Assembly (NCBI RefSeq): GCF_010667575.1
Contig: NZ_JAABNT010000014.1
Span: 1 to 64,000 of the forward strand
Direction: 5' to 3'
Length of the DNA: 64,000 nt
Source: Sulfitobacter sediminilitoris
GTDB taxonomy: Bacteria; Pseudomonadota; Alphaproteobacteria; Rhodobacterales; Rhodobacteraceae
Shown here one piece after another: positions 44,609-57,558 of this stretch. A program made the translations under genes and the position numbers. How positions within the stretch are numbered: the first letter of the stretch is position 1; every line of letters begins with the position of its first letter. The notes under the pieces were generated by a model. That model worked only from the letters and a program-made list of their open reading frames with translations, was not told the DNA's origin and did not search any database.

Positions 44609-45307
44609 CTACCGCATCCGAGCGGCGGCCAGAATGGGGCCCGCATTCTTTTTCTGGATGATCACGACGGCTGGCTTGTCCCCCTCAATCGGGGCTGAGA
44701 TGCTCAGCGGTTCGGCTCCATCCCACTCGCCCAAGACCGTCCAGCCTTCAACAATGTTTGTATATTCCAGCGTCTTTCCCGCGTTCTCGCCACGTTTGAT
44801 CTTGGTCGATTGGCGGGGGGTGTAGCGCAGCATGTGGACTGTCATCTTGCCATCCACATCTGCCACCCGCTTTGCCGCGATGTTCAGCGTGTCACCGTCC
44901 CGCGCCAGATCAAGGGTGACTTTCACGGGCTTGCGCGCGTGCTCTGCTATGGCCTTGGAAAGCGCCATCGGCTTGGCCCCAACGATATCCGTCACACCGC
45001 CAACGATCATTTCGGGCGTATAGACAGACCGTCGGTTGCCCGCCGCAGCGTAGGTGCGCTGGCGCTCGGCATGCGCGGGGTGGCCGAACGGATCTTTCCA
45101 GCCAATATAGTCCCAATAATCCACATGAAGCGCCAACGCGATCACGTCCTCCCGGCCCGAAAGTTCAAGCAACATCGCATCCGCAGGGGGGCAGCTTGAA
45201 CACCCTTGCGATGTATAAAGCTCGACAACGACCGGGTTCTGCTGTGCCATCAAAGGCGAGGCAAGGCTGACGACGACAGCTATAAGCGCAAAGGTGAGGT
45301 GTTTCAT
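44609..45307 (-). CDS. DUF1223 secreted thioredoxin-fold protein
   Basis: 232 residues with a signal peptide ending in ASPLMA. VVELYTSQGCSSCPPADAML holds a C-S-S-C motif in a thioredoxin-like start, and HVDYWDYIGWKDPFGHP is highly characteristic of DUF1223. It is exported and may take part in disulfide or metal chemistry, but no function is established. It converges with the acyltransferase gene with 52 bases between the stops. Confidence 0.85.
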   Translation of the reverse strand: MKHLTFALIAVVVSLASPLMAQQNPVVVELYTSQGCSSCPPADAMLLELSGREDVIALALHVDYWDYIGWKDPFGHPAHAERQRTYAAAGNRRSVYTPEMIVGGVTDIVGAKPMALSKAIAEHARKPVKVTLDLARDGDTLNIAAKRVADVDGKMTVHMLRYTPRQSTKIKRGENAGKTLEYTNIVEGWTVLGEWDGAEPLSISAPIEGDKPAVVIIQKKNAGPILAAARMR

Positions 45308-45420
45308 GTGATTCCGGTGACTGGCGGCATGCGAGCCTCAGGTTTAGCCTTTGTGATCTGAAATAACCAATCAAGGTTTCTTGAAAGCTGCGTCAGATTG
45401 CTGTGTTGGGCTACACTTTC

Positions 45421-45438
45421 TGTACACCATGGTATACA
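45421..45438. promoter_or_regulatory. palindrome upstream of acnA
   Basis: TGTACACCATGGTATACA is 16/18 self-complementary and lies about 100 bases before the acnA start in the shared divergent region. It has the form of a dimeric regulator's operator. No regulator is named. Confidence 0.3.
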
Positions 45439-45538
45439 AAAGTGCTGAAGAGCCACGAATAGTGGTTGATCCGCACAGGCGTCAGTGGCATTGAAGCCTC
45501 AAGTTCCGCCAGCCAACAGACCAGAAAGGGAGTCTTTT

Positions 45539-48328
<2,790 letters not shown>

Positions 48329-48355
48329 GTCACCGCTTGCATGACATTAGAAAGG

Positions 48356-48387
48356 CCCCCGTTGCACATTGCAGCGGGGGTCTTTTT
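48356..48387 (+). terminator. terminator of acnA
   Basis: CCCCCGTTGCA and TGCAGCGGGGG form an 11-bp stem with one T-G wobble around a short loop, followed by TCTTTTT. It lies 28 bases after the acnA stop. Confidence 0.9.
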
Positions 48388-48440
48388 CTTTACGCTGAAG
48401 ACAAGAGGCCAAGAATTCAGTTCGAGGTGAGGATGAGACG

Positions 48441-49127
48441 ATGAAACCAGTTGCACTTATCACCGGCGGCGCGCGCGGCATTGGCCGTGGGATTGCAGAA
48501 AACCTCGCTCAGGATCACGAAGTGGCGGTGACCTACAATTCGACGGCCCCCGATGCCTTGCTTGACAGTTTGCCAGATATCCTCGCGATCAAAGCGGACC
48601 TGTCAGACAGGTCTCAGGCCGCTGACATTATCCCTCAGGTCATCAACCGGTTTGGCAGGCTGGATGTAATTGTAAACAACGCTGGCTCACTCTTGGCGGA
48701 CGACGAGGATAACGGTCAGAACAATGCGATCAACGTCGCGGCGCCCATGGCATTGCTGAATGTTGCCCTGCCCCATCTGAAGGTGGGGGCAAGCATCATC
48801 AATATCTCATCGGTCAATGCATTCCTTCCAGCGATGGGCGCTGTGTCCTACTCAGCCAGCAAAGCAGCGCTTGATACATGGACGCGCGGCATGGCCAAGA
48901 CGCTGGGTCCGCAGGGTATCCGCGTCAATGGTATCGCACCGGGCGCCATTGATAGGGCCGAAAGCCCCCGTCCGCCTGAGCTTGTTAAGGCCTTCGTCGA
49001 TATGACGGCGCTTGGGCGATCAGGAGTACCGGAAGATATTGCGAAGGTTGTTCGGTTTCTGGCGTCGGATGCGGCGGGCTTCATCACCGGAGAGACAATC
49101 ACAGTGTCGGGCGGCTACCGGCTTTAG
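48441..49127 (+). CDS. short-chain dehydrogenase/reductase
   Basis: 228 residues. The nucleotide motif is TGGARGIGRG near residue 8, with NNAGS near 85, the catalytic Ser in ISSVNAF near 120, and YSASK for Tyr and Lys near 135. The C-terminus SGGYRL is typical of FabG-like members. The substrate is unknown. It converges with ccmG, with only 12 bases between the two stops. Confidence 0.9.
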   Translation: MKPVALITGGARGIGRGIAENLAQDHEVAVTYNSTAPDALLDSLPDILAIKADLSDRSQAADIIPQVINRFGRLDVIVNNAGSLLADDEDNGQNNAINVAAPMALLNVALPHLKVGASIINISSVNAFLPAMGAVSYSASKAALDTWTRGMAKTLGPQGIRVNGIAPGAIDRAESPRPPELVKAFVDMTALGRSGVPEDIAKVVRFLASDAAGFITGETITVSGGYRL

Positions 49128-49139
49128 GGGCCTTTTGAC

Positions 49140-49679
49140 TTACTGGCCCATTGCCTTGTTGAACGCAGGCAGGAACCGCTGTTCATAATCGCTGCCCACC
49201 AACGGGCCAGCGAAACGAAACAGAACCGTACCATCGCCATCCAGAATGAATGTCTCGGGTGGCGCGGTAACACCCCAGTCAATTGCGGTGCGGCCCTGCG
49301 GGTCGAACGACACACCGACAAAAGGATTGTCGTCTTCTGTGAGGTATTTGAAGGCGTTCGCCTGCGTATCCTTGAAATTGATGCCGATGATCGGAATACC
49401 TTCTGCTTCCATCTCCAAAAGCATGGGATGCTCCGCGCGACAGGGCGGACACCAGCTTGCCCAGAAATTGACGAGGGTAACCTTGCCACTGGCCAGCATT
49501 TCAGGCGTGGCCGCTGGGAACCCCTCCAGCGTTCCTTCGGGCAGGCCCGGCGCGGGTTGACCGACAAGTGTTGATGGCAGACCTTCAGGATCTTCGCGAA
49601 ACATGCCGACAACAGCCAGAAGAACGAAAGCCGCAAAGATCAGTGGCGGCGCGATCATCAGAGGCGAGACTTTAGCCAT
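49140..49679 (-). CDS. ccmG: cytochrome c biogenesis thiol-disulfide protein CcmG/DsbE
   Basis: 179 residues from MAKVSPLM; the ATG overlaps the end of ccmD, supporting this start. It has an N-terminal membrane anchor (LIFAAFVLLAVVGMF), then a thioredoxin fold with WASWCPPCRAEHP near residue 70, and the GVTAPPETFILD loop with the cis-Pro region. It reduces apocytochrome c (via CcmH) in the periplasm. It corresponds to HelX of Rhodobacter. Confidence 0.94.
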   Translation of the reverse strand: MAKVSPLMIAPPLIFAAFVLLAVVGMFREDPEGLPSTLVGQPAPGLPEGTLEGFPAATPEMLASGKVTLVNFWASWCPPCRAEHPMLLEMEAEGIPIIGINFKDTQANAFKYLTEDDNPFVGVSFDPQGRTAIDWGVTAPPETFILDGDGTVLFRFAGPLVGSDYEQRFLPAFNKAMGQ

Positions 49680-49830
49680 CTTTCTTGACCTTCGCTTCAA
49701 TCTCTTTCAGGGCGGCGCGTGCAGCGCGGCCCCGTCGCAGGCTGAGCATCACCAACGCTGCCAGCAAAACAAGAGATGCGGCGTAGGCCGACAGCACTTC
49801 AACCGCGTATTTTCCAAGATCAGGCATCAT
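49672..49830 (-). CDS. ccmD: heme exporter subunit CcmD
   Basis: 52 residues: MMPDLGKYAVEVLSAYAASL, one membrane helix (SLVLLAALVMLSL), then a basic tail (RRGRAARAALKEIEAKVKKDG). Size, topology and position between ccmC and ccmG identify CcmD. Its ATG overlaps the ccmC stop (ATGA), and its end overlaps the ccmG start by eight bases. It helps release holo-CcmE from the CcmABCD complex. It is easily missed because of its length. Confidence 0.92.
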   Translation of the reverse strand: MMPDLGKYAVEVLSAYAASLVLLAALVMLSLRRGRAARAALKEIEAKVKKDG

Positions 49831-50561
49831 AGCTCCCGCCCTGCCCGGACACGCAGCGCTTGTGCACGACGCAGGCGAATTTCAGTACCGGTGCGGTACA
49901 GCACCAGCGCGAGAAACAGCAGGCCAAAACCCACCATGCTGGTCAACAGCGGGTACCAGAAAACATCCGAGACAGAGCGTTCTCCGGTAGCTACCGGGAT
50001 AGAGGTGCCTTGGTGCAGGCCCTGATTCCAGAACTGAACCGCGTAGCGTGACAGCACCGCAAAGACGGAGCCGACAAGACACAGGATTGATGTCAGATCG
50101 GCAGCTGTGTCTGGATCCTCAATGGCTTCCCAGAGGGCGATATAGCCCAGATAAAAAAGAAACAGGATCAGAAATGACGTCAGGCGCGGGTCCCACGCCC
50201 ACCACGTGCCCCACATCGGCTGGCCCCAGATGGCACCGGTGACCAAGGCGATCAGCGTCATGACAAGGCCGACAGGTGCTGCGGCTTTGGCGGCCAGCGC
50301 ACTCACATGGTGGCGACGGATGAGCCAGATCAGGGACGTGATCAGCATCATGAACCATGCGTTGATTGCCATCAGCGCGGAGGGCACATGCAGGTAAATT
50401 ATCTTAACGGTTGAGCCTTGGCGGAAATCGTCGGGCGTGCCGAAAAACCCCCAGATCAGACCGACGATCACGCATCCAGCGGCTGCCACCCAGAGAAAGG
50501 GTTGCACCTTGGTGCTGAGGGCCAAGAATTTGACCGGATTTGCATAGGACCAAATGGACAT
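49827..50561 (-). CDS. ccmC: heme exporter permease CcmC
   Basis: 244 residues from MSIWSYANPVKF; codons upstream to 50711 are not family-like. It has six membrane helices and the periplasmic tryptophan-rich heme motif WGTWWAWDPRLT near residue 120. Histidine ligands are in YLHVPSA near 60 and GLHQGTS near 185. It loads heme onto CcmE. A gap of 88 bases separates it from ccmB, longer than elsewhere in the operon. Confidence 0.94.
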   Translation of the reverse strand: MSIWSYANPVKFLALSTKVQPFLWVAAAGCVIVGLIWGFFGTPDDFRQGSTVKIIYLHVPSALMAINAWFMMLITSLIWLIRRHHVSALAAKAAAPVGLVMTLIALVTGAIWGQPMWGTWWAWDPRLTSFLILFLFYLGYIALWEAIEDPDTAADLTSILCLVGSVFAVLSRYAVQFWNQGLHQGTSIPVATGERSVSDVFWYPLLTSMVGFGLLFLALVLYRTGTEIRLRRAQALRVRAGREL

Positions 50562-50649
50562 AGCGCCTATGTAATGTGCCCTTCGCAAGGCCTCAATGGG
50601 CAAAGCGCCGCAATGGCAAACGGGTATTACGAATGCACCATCAGACGTT

Positions 50650-51306
50650 CTACCGCAATCCCATGCGCAGCACGGCCGCGCTGGCGAAAGGCATAAGCGC
50701 GATGGTGGCAAGGGTAATGCCCGCCAGCATCAAGAGTGGCGTTGCCGGATCAAGGCCTGCCGCGCCACGTCGCGCAGCTTCTGCCCCGAAAATCAATGTC
50801 GGGACATAAAGCGGCAAAACCAGCAGTGACAGCAAAAGACCGCCGCGTTTGATGCCGACCGTAAGCGCCGCGCCAAAGGTGCCGATGACAGAAAGCGCGG
50901 GTGTGCCGATGGCCAGGGAGATCACCAACCAGCCATATCCAGCCCCCGGCAGATTCAACAGCACGCCCAGCACCGGGGCTGCCAAGACAAGCGGCAAGCC
51001 TGTTGTAATCCAATGGGCCAGCGCCTTGACGCTGACAGCGGCCTCAAGTGGCAGCGGCGCCGTGAGCAAAAGGTCAAGCGTGCCGTCTTCGTAATCCAGT
51101 GCCAGCAGCCGGTCGAGGGACAGCAGACAGGCAAGGAGCGCGCCCAACCACAGAACGCCCGCTGCAATCGTTGAGAGCAAGGCAGGCTGGGGGCCAACGC
51201 TGAAAGGCACAAGCGTCGTGACAATCAGAAAGAATGCAAGGCCAAGGCCAAAACCGCCACCAGCGCGGAAGGCCAGCCGCAAGTCACGCATCAGCAGCGC
51301 AATCAC
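50650..51306 (-). CDS. ccmB: heme exporter permease CcmB
   Basis: 218 residues with six membrane helices. It opens [26 protein letters not shown] and carries [20 protein letters not shown] near residue 65, a CcmB hallmark. It partners the CcmA ATPase. The GTG start overlaps the ccmA stop (GTGA), so the two are translationally coupled. Confidence 0.94.
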   Translation of the reverse strand: MIALLMRDLRLAFRAGGGFGLGLAFFLIVTTLVPFSVGPQPALLSTIAAGVLWLGALLACLLSLDRLLALDYEDGTLDLLLTAPLPLEAAVSVKALAHWITTGLPLVLAAPVLGVLLNLPGAGYGWLVISLAIGTPALSVIGTFGAALTVGIKRGGLLLSLLVLPLYVPTLIFGAEAARRGAAGLDPATPLLMLAGITLATIALMPFASAAVLRMGLR

Positions 51307-51920
51307 AAGAACGCCTCGTCGCTGGCACCCACGCGCAGGGTTGTCATGGCCCGATACGGCGTAATATCGATCACGTCAGCCTCAAGCCCAAGGTCGATAT
51401 GTGTCGCCATCAACGCCGAACCGCCCTGCGCCAGATGCGCCCGTACCGCAGCGGCGAACATGGCAACGGCATCAGTGTCAAGCGACACAGTGGGTTCATC
51501 CAGCACCCAGATGGGGCACCCCGTCACAAGCAACCGCGAAAGCCCAAGACGCCGTTTCTGCCCTGCCGAAAGCGTTCCGGCAAGCCGGTCTGCCAATGGA
51601 TGCAACGCGTAGGCATCAAGCGCCGGTGTGATGTCATGGCGGCCGAAAACCTGCGCCCAAAACATCAGATTTTCGCGGACCGTCAGCATCGCTTTCAAGC
51701 CGTCGGCATGTCCCGCATAGGCGATCTGGTCAGCAGCCCCCGAAATTTCGCCTTCGACGGCCGGTTGCAGCCCCGCAATCGTGCGCAGCAGCGTTGTCTT
51801 GCCCGCCCCGTTCGGACCACGCAGGATCAGTGCTGCCCTGGGTTCCAGCACAAAGCTGAGCCCAGTCAGAACAGGGACGCCCCCCCGGGCAAGCGTCAGA
51901 TTGGAAGCCTTCAGCGTCAT
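51303..51920 (-). CDS. ccmA: heme exporter ABC ATPase CcmA
   Basis: 205 residues. Walker A is [12 protein letters not shown] near residue 35, the signature [15 protein letters not shown] near 118, and Walker [12 protein letters not shown] near 140. With CcmB it drives release of holo-CcmE during cytochrome c maturation. It corresponds to HelA of Rhodobacter. Confidence 0.95.
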   Translation of the reverse strand: MTLKASNLTLARGGVPVLTGLSFVLEPRAALILRGPNGAGKTTLLRTIAGLQPAVEGEISGAADQIAYAGHADGLKAMLTVRENLMFWAQVFGRHDITPALDAYALHPLADRLAGTLSAGQKRRLGLSRLLVTGCPIWVLDEPTVSLDTDAVAMFAAAVRAHLAQGGSALMATHIDLGLEADVIDITPYRAMTTLRVGASDEAFL

Positions 51921-51929
51921 CGCGTCAGA

Positions 51930-52283
51930 TCACACCGGAATCAACGCGAGGGCCACGCGGCGTCCCTCGCTCAGTAGTACGTTGTAGGTGCGGCAGGCGG
52001 CAGGAGAAGCCATCGCCTCAACCCCGATCCCGGCCTCCTGAAGCGGGTTCAGCAGATCATCAGGCAGATGGGCCACATCCGCACCGGTGCCGATGAACAA
52101 AACGTCGATCTGCTCTTTCAACTCAAGCAATGTACCTGCATCTTCGAACCCTGCCCATGTCTGGGTGCCAGCAGGCCCCGTTATGACGGCGCCTTCGATC
52201 ACCTGCCCCCCGATACGAAAGAACCCCGGCCCATAGCCTTCGATGGGCTGGGCATCGGTGAAGACAATCTCATTGAGGCGCAT
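51930..52283 (-). CDS. Mth938-like (DUF498) domain protein
   Basis: 117 residues. The core reads GFFRIGGQVIEGAVITGP, then LLELKEQIDVLFIGTGADVAHLP and ACRTYNVLLSEGRRVALALIPV, as in Mth938-like proteins. It is soluble, with no known activity. It lies 9 bases ahead of ccmA and 3 bases after the TauE-like gene, so all belong to one transcript. Confidence 0.85.
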   Translation of the reverse strand: MRLNEIVFTDAQPIEGYGPGFFRIGGQVIEGAVITGPAGTQTWAGFEDAGTLLELKEQIDVLFIGTGADVAHLPDDLLNPLQEAGIGVEAMASPAACRTYNVLLSEGRRVALALIPV

Positions 52284-52286
52284 TGG

Positions 52287-53042
52287 TTATCCTTTCCAAA
52301 TCGGCAAGCTGACAATAGCCGATGCTGCGATGACGATATAGGCCACACGTCGAAAAAGCGCCTCTGCCTGCGGGTCAAAAAGCAACGCCCCAATCATGTT
52401 CGCAACAAGGTTGGGTATGCCGATAAGCAGCCCCAGGAAAAAGACCTGCCAGACCATCAGACCGCTCAGCCAGAGAAAGGGAAACAGGATCAGGTCCACC
52501 GCCAACAGGTAGAGCAGAAAATTGGCGCGGATCACCGATATGGGCAAGCTGCTTGCCATGTAGAGCATGATTACAGGTGGCCCCGGAATTCCGGCAAAGC
52601 CGGTCATGAACCCACCTAGCGCGCCGGTCGCAACAGTCAGGCGACGGGTCAGTTCCCCCTTATATCGCCAACCGTTCACAAGCAGAACGAGCAGCGCCAG
52701 AACCACAGCCGAAATCAACCACCCAAATACATTTGGATCAATGATGCTAAGAAACGCGGTCCCAATGGGCATAGCCACCAGCGCGCCTATCATCAGGACA
52801 CCTACGTCTTTCGGCGCGCCATCACTCAGCGCTGCGGGCAGGTTCGGGAGTGGCCCAAGCATTTCTCCAGCGACCAGAAAAATCACCGCCTTGATCGGCG
52901 GCAGAACGGAAGAGGCTACCGGCATGATGATCATCGCGGAGCCGAAGCCCGAAAAACCCCGGACAAGTCCTGCCACGCAAACCGCCCCGATCAGCCAGAT
53001 CAAACCCTTGGTCTGAAAAGCCGATGCAAGTGCTTCAGGCAT
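52287..53042 (-). CDS. TauE/SafE-family permease
   Basis: 251 residues with about eight membrane helices and the paired motifs VRGFSGFGSAMIIMPV near residue 27 and GFMTGFAGIPGPPVIMLYM near 145 that mark TauE/SafE permeases. These export or import sulfite, sulfoacetate or other organic anions; the substrate is unknown. Its ATG overlaps the secF stop by eight bases, placing it in the sec-ccm transcript. Confidence 0.88.
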   Translation of the reverse strand: MPEALASAFQTKGLIWLIGAVCVAGLVRGFSGFGSAMIIMPVASSVLPPIKAVIFLVAGEMLGPLPNLPAALSDGAPKDVGVLMIGALVAMPIGTAFLSIIDPNVFGWLISAVVLALLVLLVNGWRYKGELTRRLTVATGALGGFMTGFAGIPGPPVIMLYMASSLPISVIRANFLLYLLAVDLILFPFLWLSGLMVWQVFFLGLLIGIPNLVANMIGALLFDPQAEALFRRVAYIVIAASAIVSLPIWKG

Positions 53043-54003
53043 CTATGTTGGCGTATTGATTTCCAGCGTTGGCATCGGGTTTGGACCAGTCACGCTTTAC
53101 ACCCAGATACAACAAAATCGCGGATGCCACGAAAATTGAGGAATAGGTACCAACGATCACGCCCCAGATCATCGCAAAGACAAAGCCTCTGATCACGTCT
53201 CCGCCCAACACAAACAGCGCAATCAAGGCAATAAGCGTTGTGAAGGAGGTCATGAAAGTCCGCGACATTGTCTCATTGATCGACAGGTTCAAAACCTCTT
53301 TCAGGTCCCGCTTCTTGTACTTGCGCAGGTTTTCGCGGACCCGGTCAAAGACGACGACGGTATCGTTCAGCGAATATCCCACGATGGTCAGCAAGGCCGC
53401 GATGATGGCAAGGTCAAAGCGGATTTGGAGTTCCGAGAACACACCGATTGTCAGCAGAACGTCATGCACCAGCGCCAACACGGCACCAGCCGCAAATTGC
53501 CATTCAAACCGCAGCCAGATGTAGATCAGTACCGCACCGATCGCCAGTACGACGGCGATGGCAGCAGTCTGGATCAATTCACCAGATACCTTAGGGCCGA
53601 CAGATTCAACAGAAGTGAACTTGATATCAGGCCGTGCTTCTTTAAGCGCCGCTTCAACCGCACTGATGGTTTCGACAGATACTGCCTCCTGATCGTCCTG
53701 CGCCTGTATCCGGATCATTGCGACATTCTGGTCATCGCGGAAGGAGGGATCAAAAACCTCAGTGATGGAAATGTCACCCAGTTCCAGCACATCCAGTGCT
53801 GCGCGGTATTCCGCGACATCCACAACACGGGGGCTTTCTGTCCGAACCGTCGTGCCTCCGCGAAAGTCGATGCCGTAATTCAGGCCTTGCAGCATGAAAG
53901 AGGCAAACGCCACGATCATCATCAAACCCGAAATGCCCAGCCACAGCTTCCAGCGGCTGAAATAGTCGAAATTCGGCGCTTCTTTGAACAGACGCAGACG
54001 CAT
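53035..54003 (-). CDS. secF: protein translocase subunit SecF
   Basis: 322 residues, six membrane helices. It opens MRLRLFKEAPNFDYFSRWKLW and has GIDFRGGTTV near residue 45, VGPKVSGEL near 142 and YSLNDTVVVFDRVREN near 213, the family's most conserved parts. With SecD it uses proton motive force to help proteins leave SecYEG on the periplasmic side. It lies three bases after secD. Confidence 0.97.
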   Translation of the reverse strand: MRLRLFKEAPNFDYFSRWKLWLGISGLMMIVAFASFMLQGLNYGIDFRGGTTVRTESPRVVDVAEYRAALDVLELGDISITEVFDPSFRDDQNVAMIRIQAQDDQEAVSVETISAVEAALKEARPDIKFTSVESVGPKVSGELIQTAAIAVVLAIGAVLIYIWLRFEWQFAAGAVLALVHDVLLTIGVFSELQIRFDLAIIAALLTIVGYSLNDTVVVFDRVRENLRKYKKRDLKEVLNLSINETMSRTFMTSFTTLIALIALFVLGGDVIRGFVFAMIWGVIVGTYSSIFVASAILLYLGVKRDWSKPDANAGNQYANIDA

Positions 54004-54006
54004 GTC

Positions 54007-55656
54007 TCAGACCTCGATCGTTTTGGGACGTGCCCGTTCAAACCAGATCACCACCATCAGACGGGTGACGAAAATGGCCGTGAAGACGGATGTGATGATG
54101 CCAAAGCCCAGCGTGATCGCGAAACCACGCACCGGGCCGGAGCCCATCACGAAAAGGATTACTGCGGTGATCAGCGTGGTAATGTTGGCGTCGATGATAG
54201 CCGAGAGCGCTTTCTCATAGCCAAGCGAGATCGCGCGGGCTGGACCCTTGGCGGTTCGCAATTCCTCGCGGATACGTTCGAAAACCAACACGTTGGCATC
54301 CACGGCCATGCCGACGGTCAGAACAATACCCGCGATGCCCGGTAGGGTCAGGGTGGCCCCGACGAGGCTCAGTAGACCAAAGATCATAGCGACGTTGATG
54401 ATCAAAGCGATGTTTGCGAAAATACCGAAGAGCCCGTAGCTGACAAACATGAAGAACAGAACCGCTACAAAGGCAACGACGGTCGCGACCTTGCCCGCGT
54501 CAATGCTGTCCTGCCCCAATTCGGGGCCGATTGTGCGCTCTTCGAGGAAGTCGAGACCGGCAGGCAGCGCACCCGCGCGCAACAAGATGGCTAAGTTGGT
54601 GGATTCCTCCACATCGAAATTGCCGGTAATGATACCCGAGCCGCCTGGTATGTGGCTTTGAATTGTGGGCGCGCTGATCACCTCATCGTCCAGCACGATG
54701 GCGAAGGGTGAACCGATGTTTTCTGCGGTGTAGTCACCGAATTTCCGCGCACCAGACGTGTTGAACCGGAACGTCACTGCGGGCCGTCCATTTTGGTCAA
54801 AGGACGGTTGCGCGTCGACCAGTTCTTCTCCAGTCACCACCGGGGCGGATTCCAAAGTGTAGAAGGCGCCGGGTTCATCAATGGACGGTACGATCTTGTT
54901 GCCGATGCCGGGGTTCGCGTTTTCATCGGTTCCACGGCTGACCACAGGGTTAAAGGTCAGTTGCGCGGTGGTACCGATGATTGCCTTCAGCTCCGCAGCA
55001 GAACCGATGCCGGGCACCTGGATCAGGATACGGTCCGACCCCTGACGCTGGATCGTGGGCTCGCGCGTGCCAACCTCATCGATCCGGCGGCGGATGATTT
55101 CCAGCGACTGCTGCATGGTGCGTTCGTTCGTGGCCTGCTTTTCGGGCTCGGACAGGGTGACGATAATAACGCCCGCATCGCCGCGCACATCAATGTCCGT
55201 TGCCCCCGCCCCGGTCAAAGTTGGCACTGGCCGCGCAAGACCGCGCACGATCTCCAAAGCTTCCGCCATCTTTTCGGGATCATTGAGACGCACCCTCAGT
55301 TCATCTTCGGGTGATTGCTGTCGGCGCACAGGCGTCAGGCTGCGAAGTGCATCACGGACTTCGGGCCATTGGGCCTCCATCCGGGTGGCGTAAACGTCCT
55401 GAACCCGCACCTCGGCCAGCAAGTGTGCGCCGCCGCGCAGGTCAAGGCCCAGGTTTACGAGGCCAGAGGGCAACCAATCCGGCCAAAGCGCACGCTGCGC
55501 CTCAAGTTCCGGCGTTGCACCCTGCAACTCGATCGCGTTGACCGCATCATTGTGCTGCTCAACCGGACCGTAGAACGCATTGGGCAGCGCCAGCCACAGG
55601 CCAACAGCACAGGTCAGCGCGATCATAATCCGTTTCCACAGATCAATCTGAAGCAT
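54007..55656 (-). CDS. secD: protein translocase subunit SecD
   Basis: 549 residues. It has membrane helix 1 near residue 15, a large periplasmic part with LGLDLRGGAHLLAEV near 68 and IQVPGIGSAAELK near 212, then five more helices in a block with GMAVDANVLVFERIREEL near 455. The length is usual for alphaproteobacteria with separate SecD and SecF. It forms the accessory translocase with SecF and YajC. Confidence 0.97.
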   Translation of the reverse strand: MLQIDLWKRIMIALTCAVGLWLALPNAFYGPVEQHNDAVNAIELQGATPELEAQRALWPDWLPSGLVNLGLDLRGGAHLLAEVRVQDVYATRMEAQWPEVRDALRSLTPVRRQQSPEDELRVRLNDPEKMAEALEIVRGLARPVPTLTGAGATDIDVRGDAGVIIVTLSEPEKQATNERTMQQSLEIIRRRIDEVGTREPTIQRQGSDRILIQVPGIGSAAELKAIIGTTAQLTFNPVVSRGTDENANPGIGNKIVPSIDEPGAFYTLESAPVVTGEELVDAQPSFDQNGRPAVTFRFNTSGARKFGDYTAENIGSPFAIVLDDEVISAPTIQSHIPGGSGIITGNFDVEESTNLAILLRAGALPAGLDFLEERTIGPELGQDSIDAGKVATVVAFVAVLFFMFVSYGLFGIFANIALIINVAMIFGLLSLVGATLTLPGIAGIVLTVGMAVDANVLVFERIREELRTAKGPARAISLGYEKALSAIIDANITTLITAVILFVMGSGPVRGFAITLGFGIITSVFTAIFVTRLMVVIWFERARPKTIEV

Positions 55657-55689
55657 ATCTGCGCCCTCTTTTCGGCTTGGTCTGCGAGG

Positions 55690-55968
55690 TTATTTGGCGG
55701 GTTCAGTCTTGGAGACAACTGTTGCGATGGTGGATTGCACCACGCGCACTTTCACGCCGTCGGCGATCTCTACTTCAACTTCACCATCGTCCTTGACCTT
55801 GACGACCTTGCCGATCACGCCGCCCTGAGTGACCACCTGATCGCCACGGCGCAGTGCCGAAACCATCGCCTGATGTTCCTTGACCTTTTTCTGCTGCGGA
55901 CGGATCAGCAGGAAGTACATGATCGCAAAGATCAGAATGAGGGGGATGAACTGTTCAATACCGGCCAT
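55690..55968 (-). CDS. yajC: preprotein translocase subunit YajC
   Basis: 92 residues from MAGIEQFIPLILIFAIMYFLLIRPQ. One membrane helix is followed by the conserved RPQQKKVKEHQAMV and GDQVVTQGGVIGKV segments. It is first of the yajC-secD-secF series; 33 bases separate it from secD. It is divergent from serS, with 201 bases for the two promoters. Confidence 0.95.
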   Translation of the reverse strand: MAGIEQFIPLILIFAIMYFLLIRPQQKKVKEHQAMVSALRRGDQVVTQGGVIGKVVKVKDDGEVEVEIADGVKVRVVQSTIATVVSKTEPAK

Positions 55969-56169
55969 CGTATGCGTCCTTTTCGGTGGGCTTTCGGGCG
56001 CTTCATGGCCCTGTCGCTGAGTTTGGCAGAACCTATGTGCGCCCGCCGGTGGGCGCAAGGTGGAAAGGGTCAAATCGGGCCGACAATCAAAGGCTGCGAC
56101 AACTCTACCCCCTTGGCAAAGTTTGAGGCATAACCGCCCGCAAACGATTCATCAGTAAGGACCGGACCC

Positions 56170-57462
56170 ATGCATGACATCCGCGCCATCCGCGAGAACC
56201 CCGAAGCCTTTGACGCTGCGCTTGCCCGGCGGGGGGATGCGCCGATGTCATCCGAAGTGTTGAAGCTGGACGAGGCGCGAAGGGCGAAGATCGCCGCTGC
56301 CGAGAACGCGCAGGCCGAACAGAACAAGGCCAGCAAGGAAGTGGGCGCGGCCAAGGCCAAGGGCGACGAAGCCGAGTTCGAGCGGTTGCGCGCGCTGGTG
56401 GGGCAAAAAAAGGAAGAGGTCGCAGCAATGCGGGCCGAAGCCAATGAACTTGATGCGCAGCTGACCGACATGCTTGCCCGTTTGCCAAACCGGCCTGCGG
56501 ATGATGTGCCTGACGGTGCGGATGAGAACGACAACGTCGAAGTGAATCGCTGGGGCGACATCCCGACATTCGATTTCGAGCCGAAAGAGCATTACGAGAT
56601 CGCGGGCGTGGCCGCATCGATGGATTTTGAGACGGCGGCGAAAATCTCCGGCAGCCGTTTCGTGCTGTTGTCGGGTGCCGTGGCACGCATTCACCGGGCG
56701 CTGGCGCAGTTAATGGTGGACACCCACGTGGACGAAAACGGACTGACCGAGGTGAACCCTCCGGTTCTAGTCAAGGACGAGGCCATGTACGGCACCGACA
56801 AACTGCCAAAGTTTGGTGAGGACAGCTATCGCACGGAAGAAGGCATGTGGCTGGTGCCAACCTCCGAGGTGCCTCTGACCTATATCATGGCCGATCACGT
56901 CGTCGATGCCGATTACCTGCCGCGCCGCTACACCGCACACACCCTTTGCTTCCGCTCAGAAGCGGGCAGCGCGGGGCGCGATACCGCAGGCATGCTGCGC
57001 CAACACCAGTTCGAGAAAGTCGAGATGGTGAGCGTCACCCACCCCGATAACAGCGATGCCGAACAAAAGCGCATGTTGCGCTGTGCCGAGGATATTCTCG
57101 AGCGGCTGGGCATCCCTTACCGGACGGTGATCCTGTGCACCGGCGATATGGGCTTTGGCGCCCGCCGGACCTTCGACATTGAGGCTTGGGTGCCGGGACA
57201 AAAAACATATCGCGAGATTTCAAGCGTCTCGACTACGGGCGACTTTCAGGCTCGGCGCATGAACGCGCGCTTCAAGCCAAAGGATGGCGGCAAGCCGCAG
57301 TTCGTGCACACGCTGAATGGCTCCGGTCTGGCCGTGGGGCGCTGCCTGATCGCGGTACTTGAGAACGGTCAGCAAGCGGACGGGTCAGTGAAGCTGCCTG
57401 AGGTCCTCGCCCCCTATCTTGGTGGCAAGACTGCCCTGACGGCAGACGGGACACTGGCGTAA
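56170..57462 (+). CDS. serS: serine-tRNA ligase
   Basis: 430 residues. The N-terminal coiled coil (about 28-105) holds tRNA-Ser. Class II motifs follow: TSEVPLT near 233, [21 protein letters not shown] near 262, and [18 protein letters not shown] near 380. It charges tRNA-Ser and tRNA-Sec with serine. Confidence 0.97.
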   Translation: MHDIRAIRENPEAFDAALARRGDAPMSSEVLKLDEARRAKIAAAENAQAEQNKASKEVGAAKAKGDEAEFERLRALVGQKKEEVAAMRAEANELDAQLTDMLARLPNRPADDVPDGADENDNVEVNRWGDIPTFDFEPKEHYEIAGVAASMDFETAAKISGSRFVLLSGAVARIHRALAQLMVDTHVDENGLTEVNPPVLVKDEAMYGTDKLPKFGEDSYRTEEGMWLVPTSEVPLTYIMADHVVDADYLPRRYTAHTLCFRSEAGSAGRDTAGMLRQHQFEKVEMVSVTHPDNSDAEQKRMLRCAEDILERLGIPYRTVILCTGDMGFGARRTFDIEAWVPGQKTYREISSVSTTGDFQARRMNARFKPKDGGKPQFVHTLNGSGLAVGRCLIAVLENGQQADGSVKLPEVLAPYLGGKTALTADGTLA

Positions 57463-57558
57463 GTCGTCAAATCTAAACAATTTCATTGGCACAGGACAAT
57501 TGAAAGGCACGGCGATTGTGCTAGCGTGCTGACAGGAATGAACGGAAAGGGACCCGAC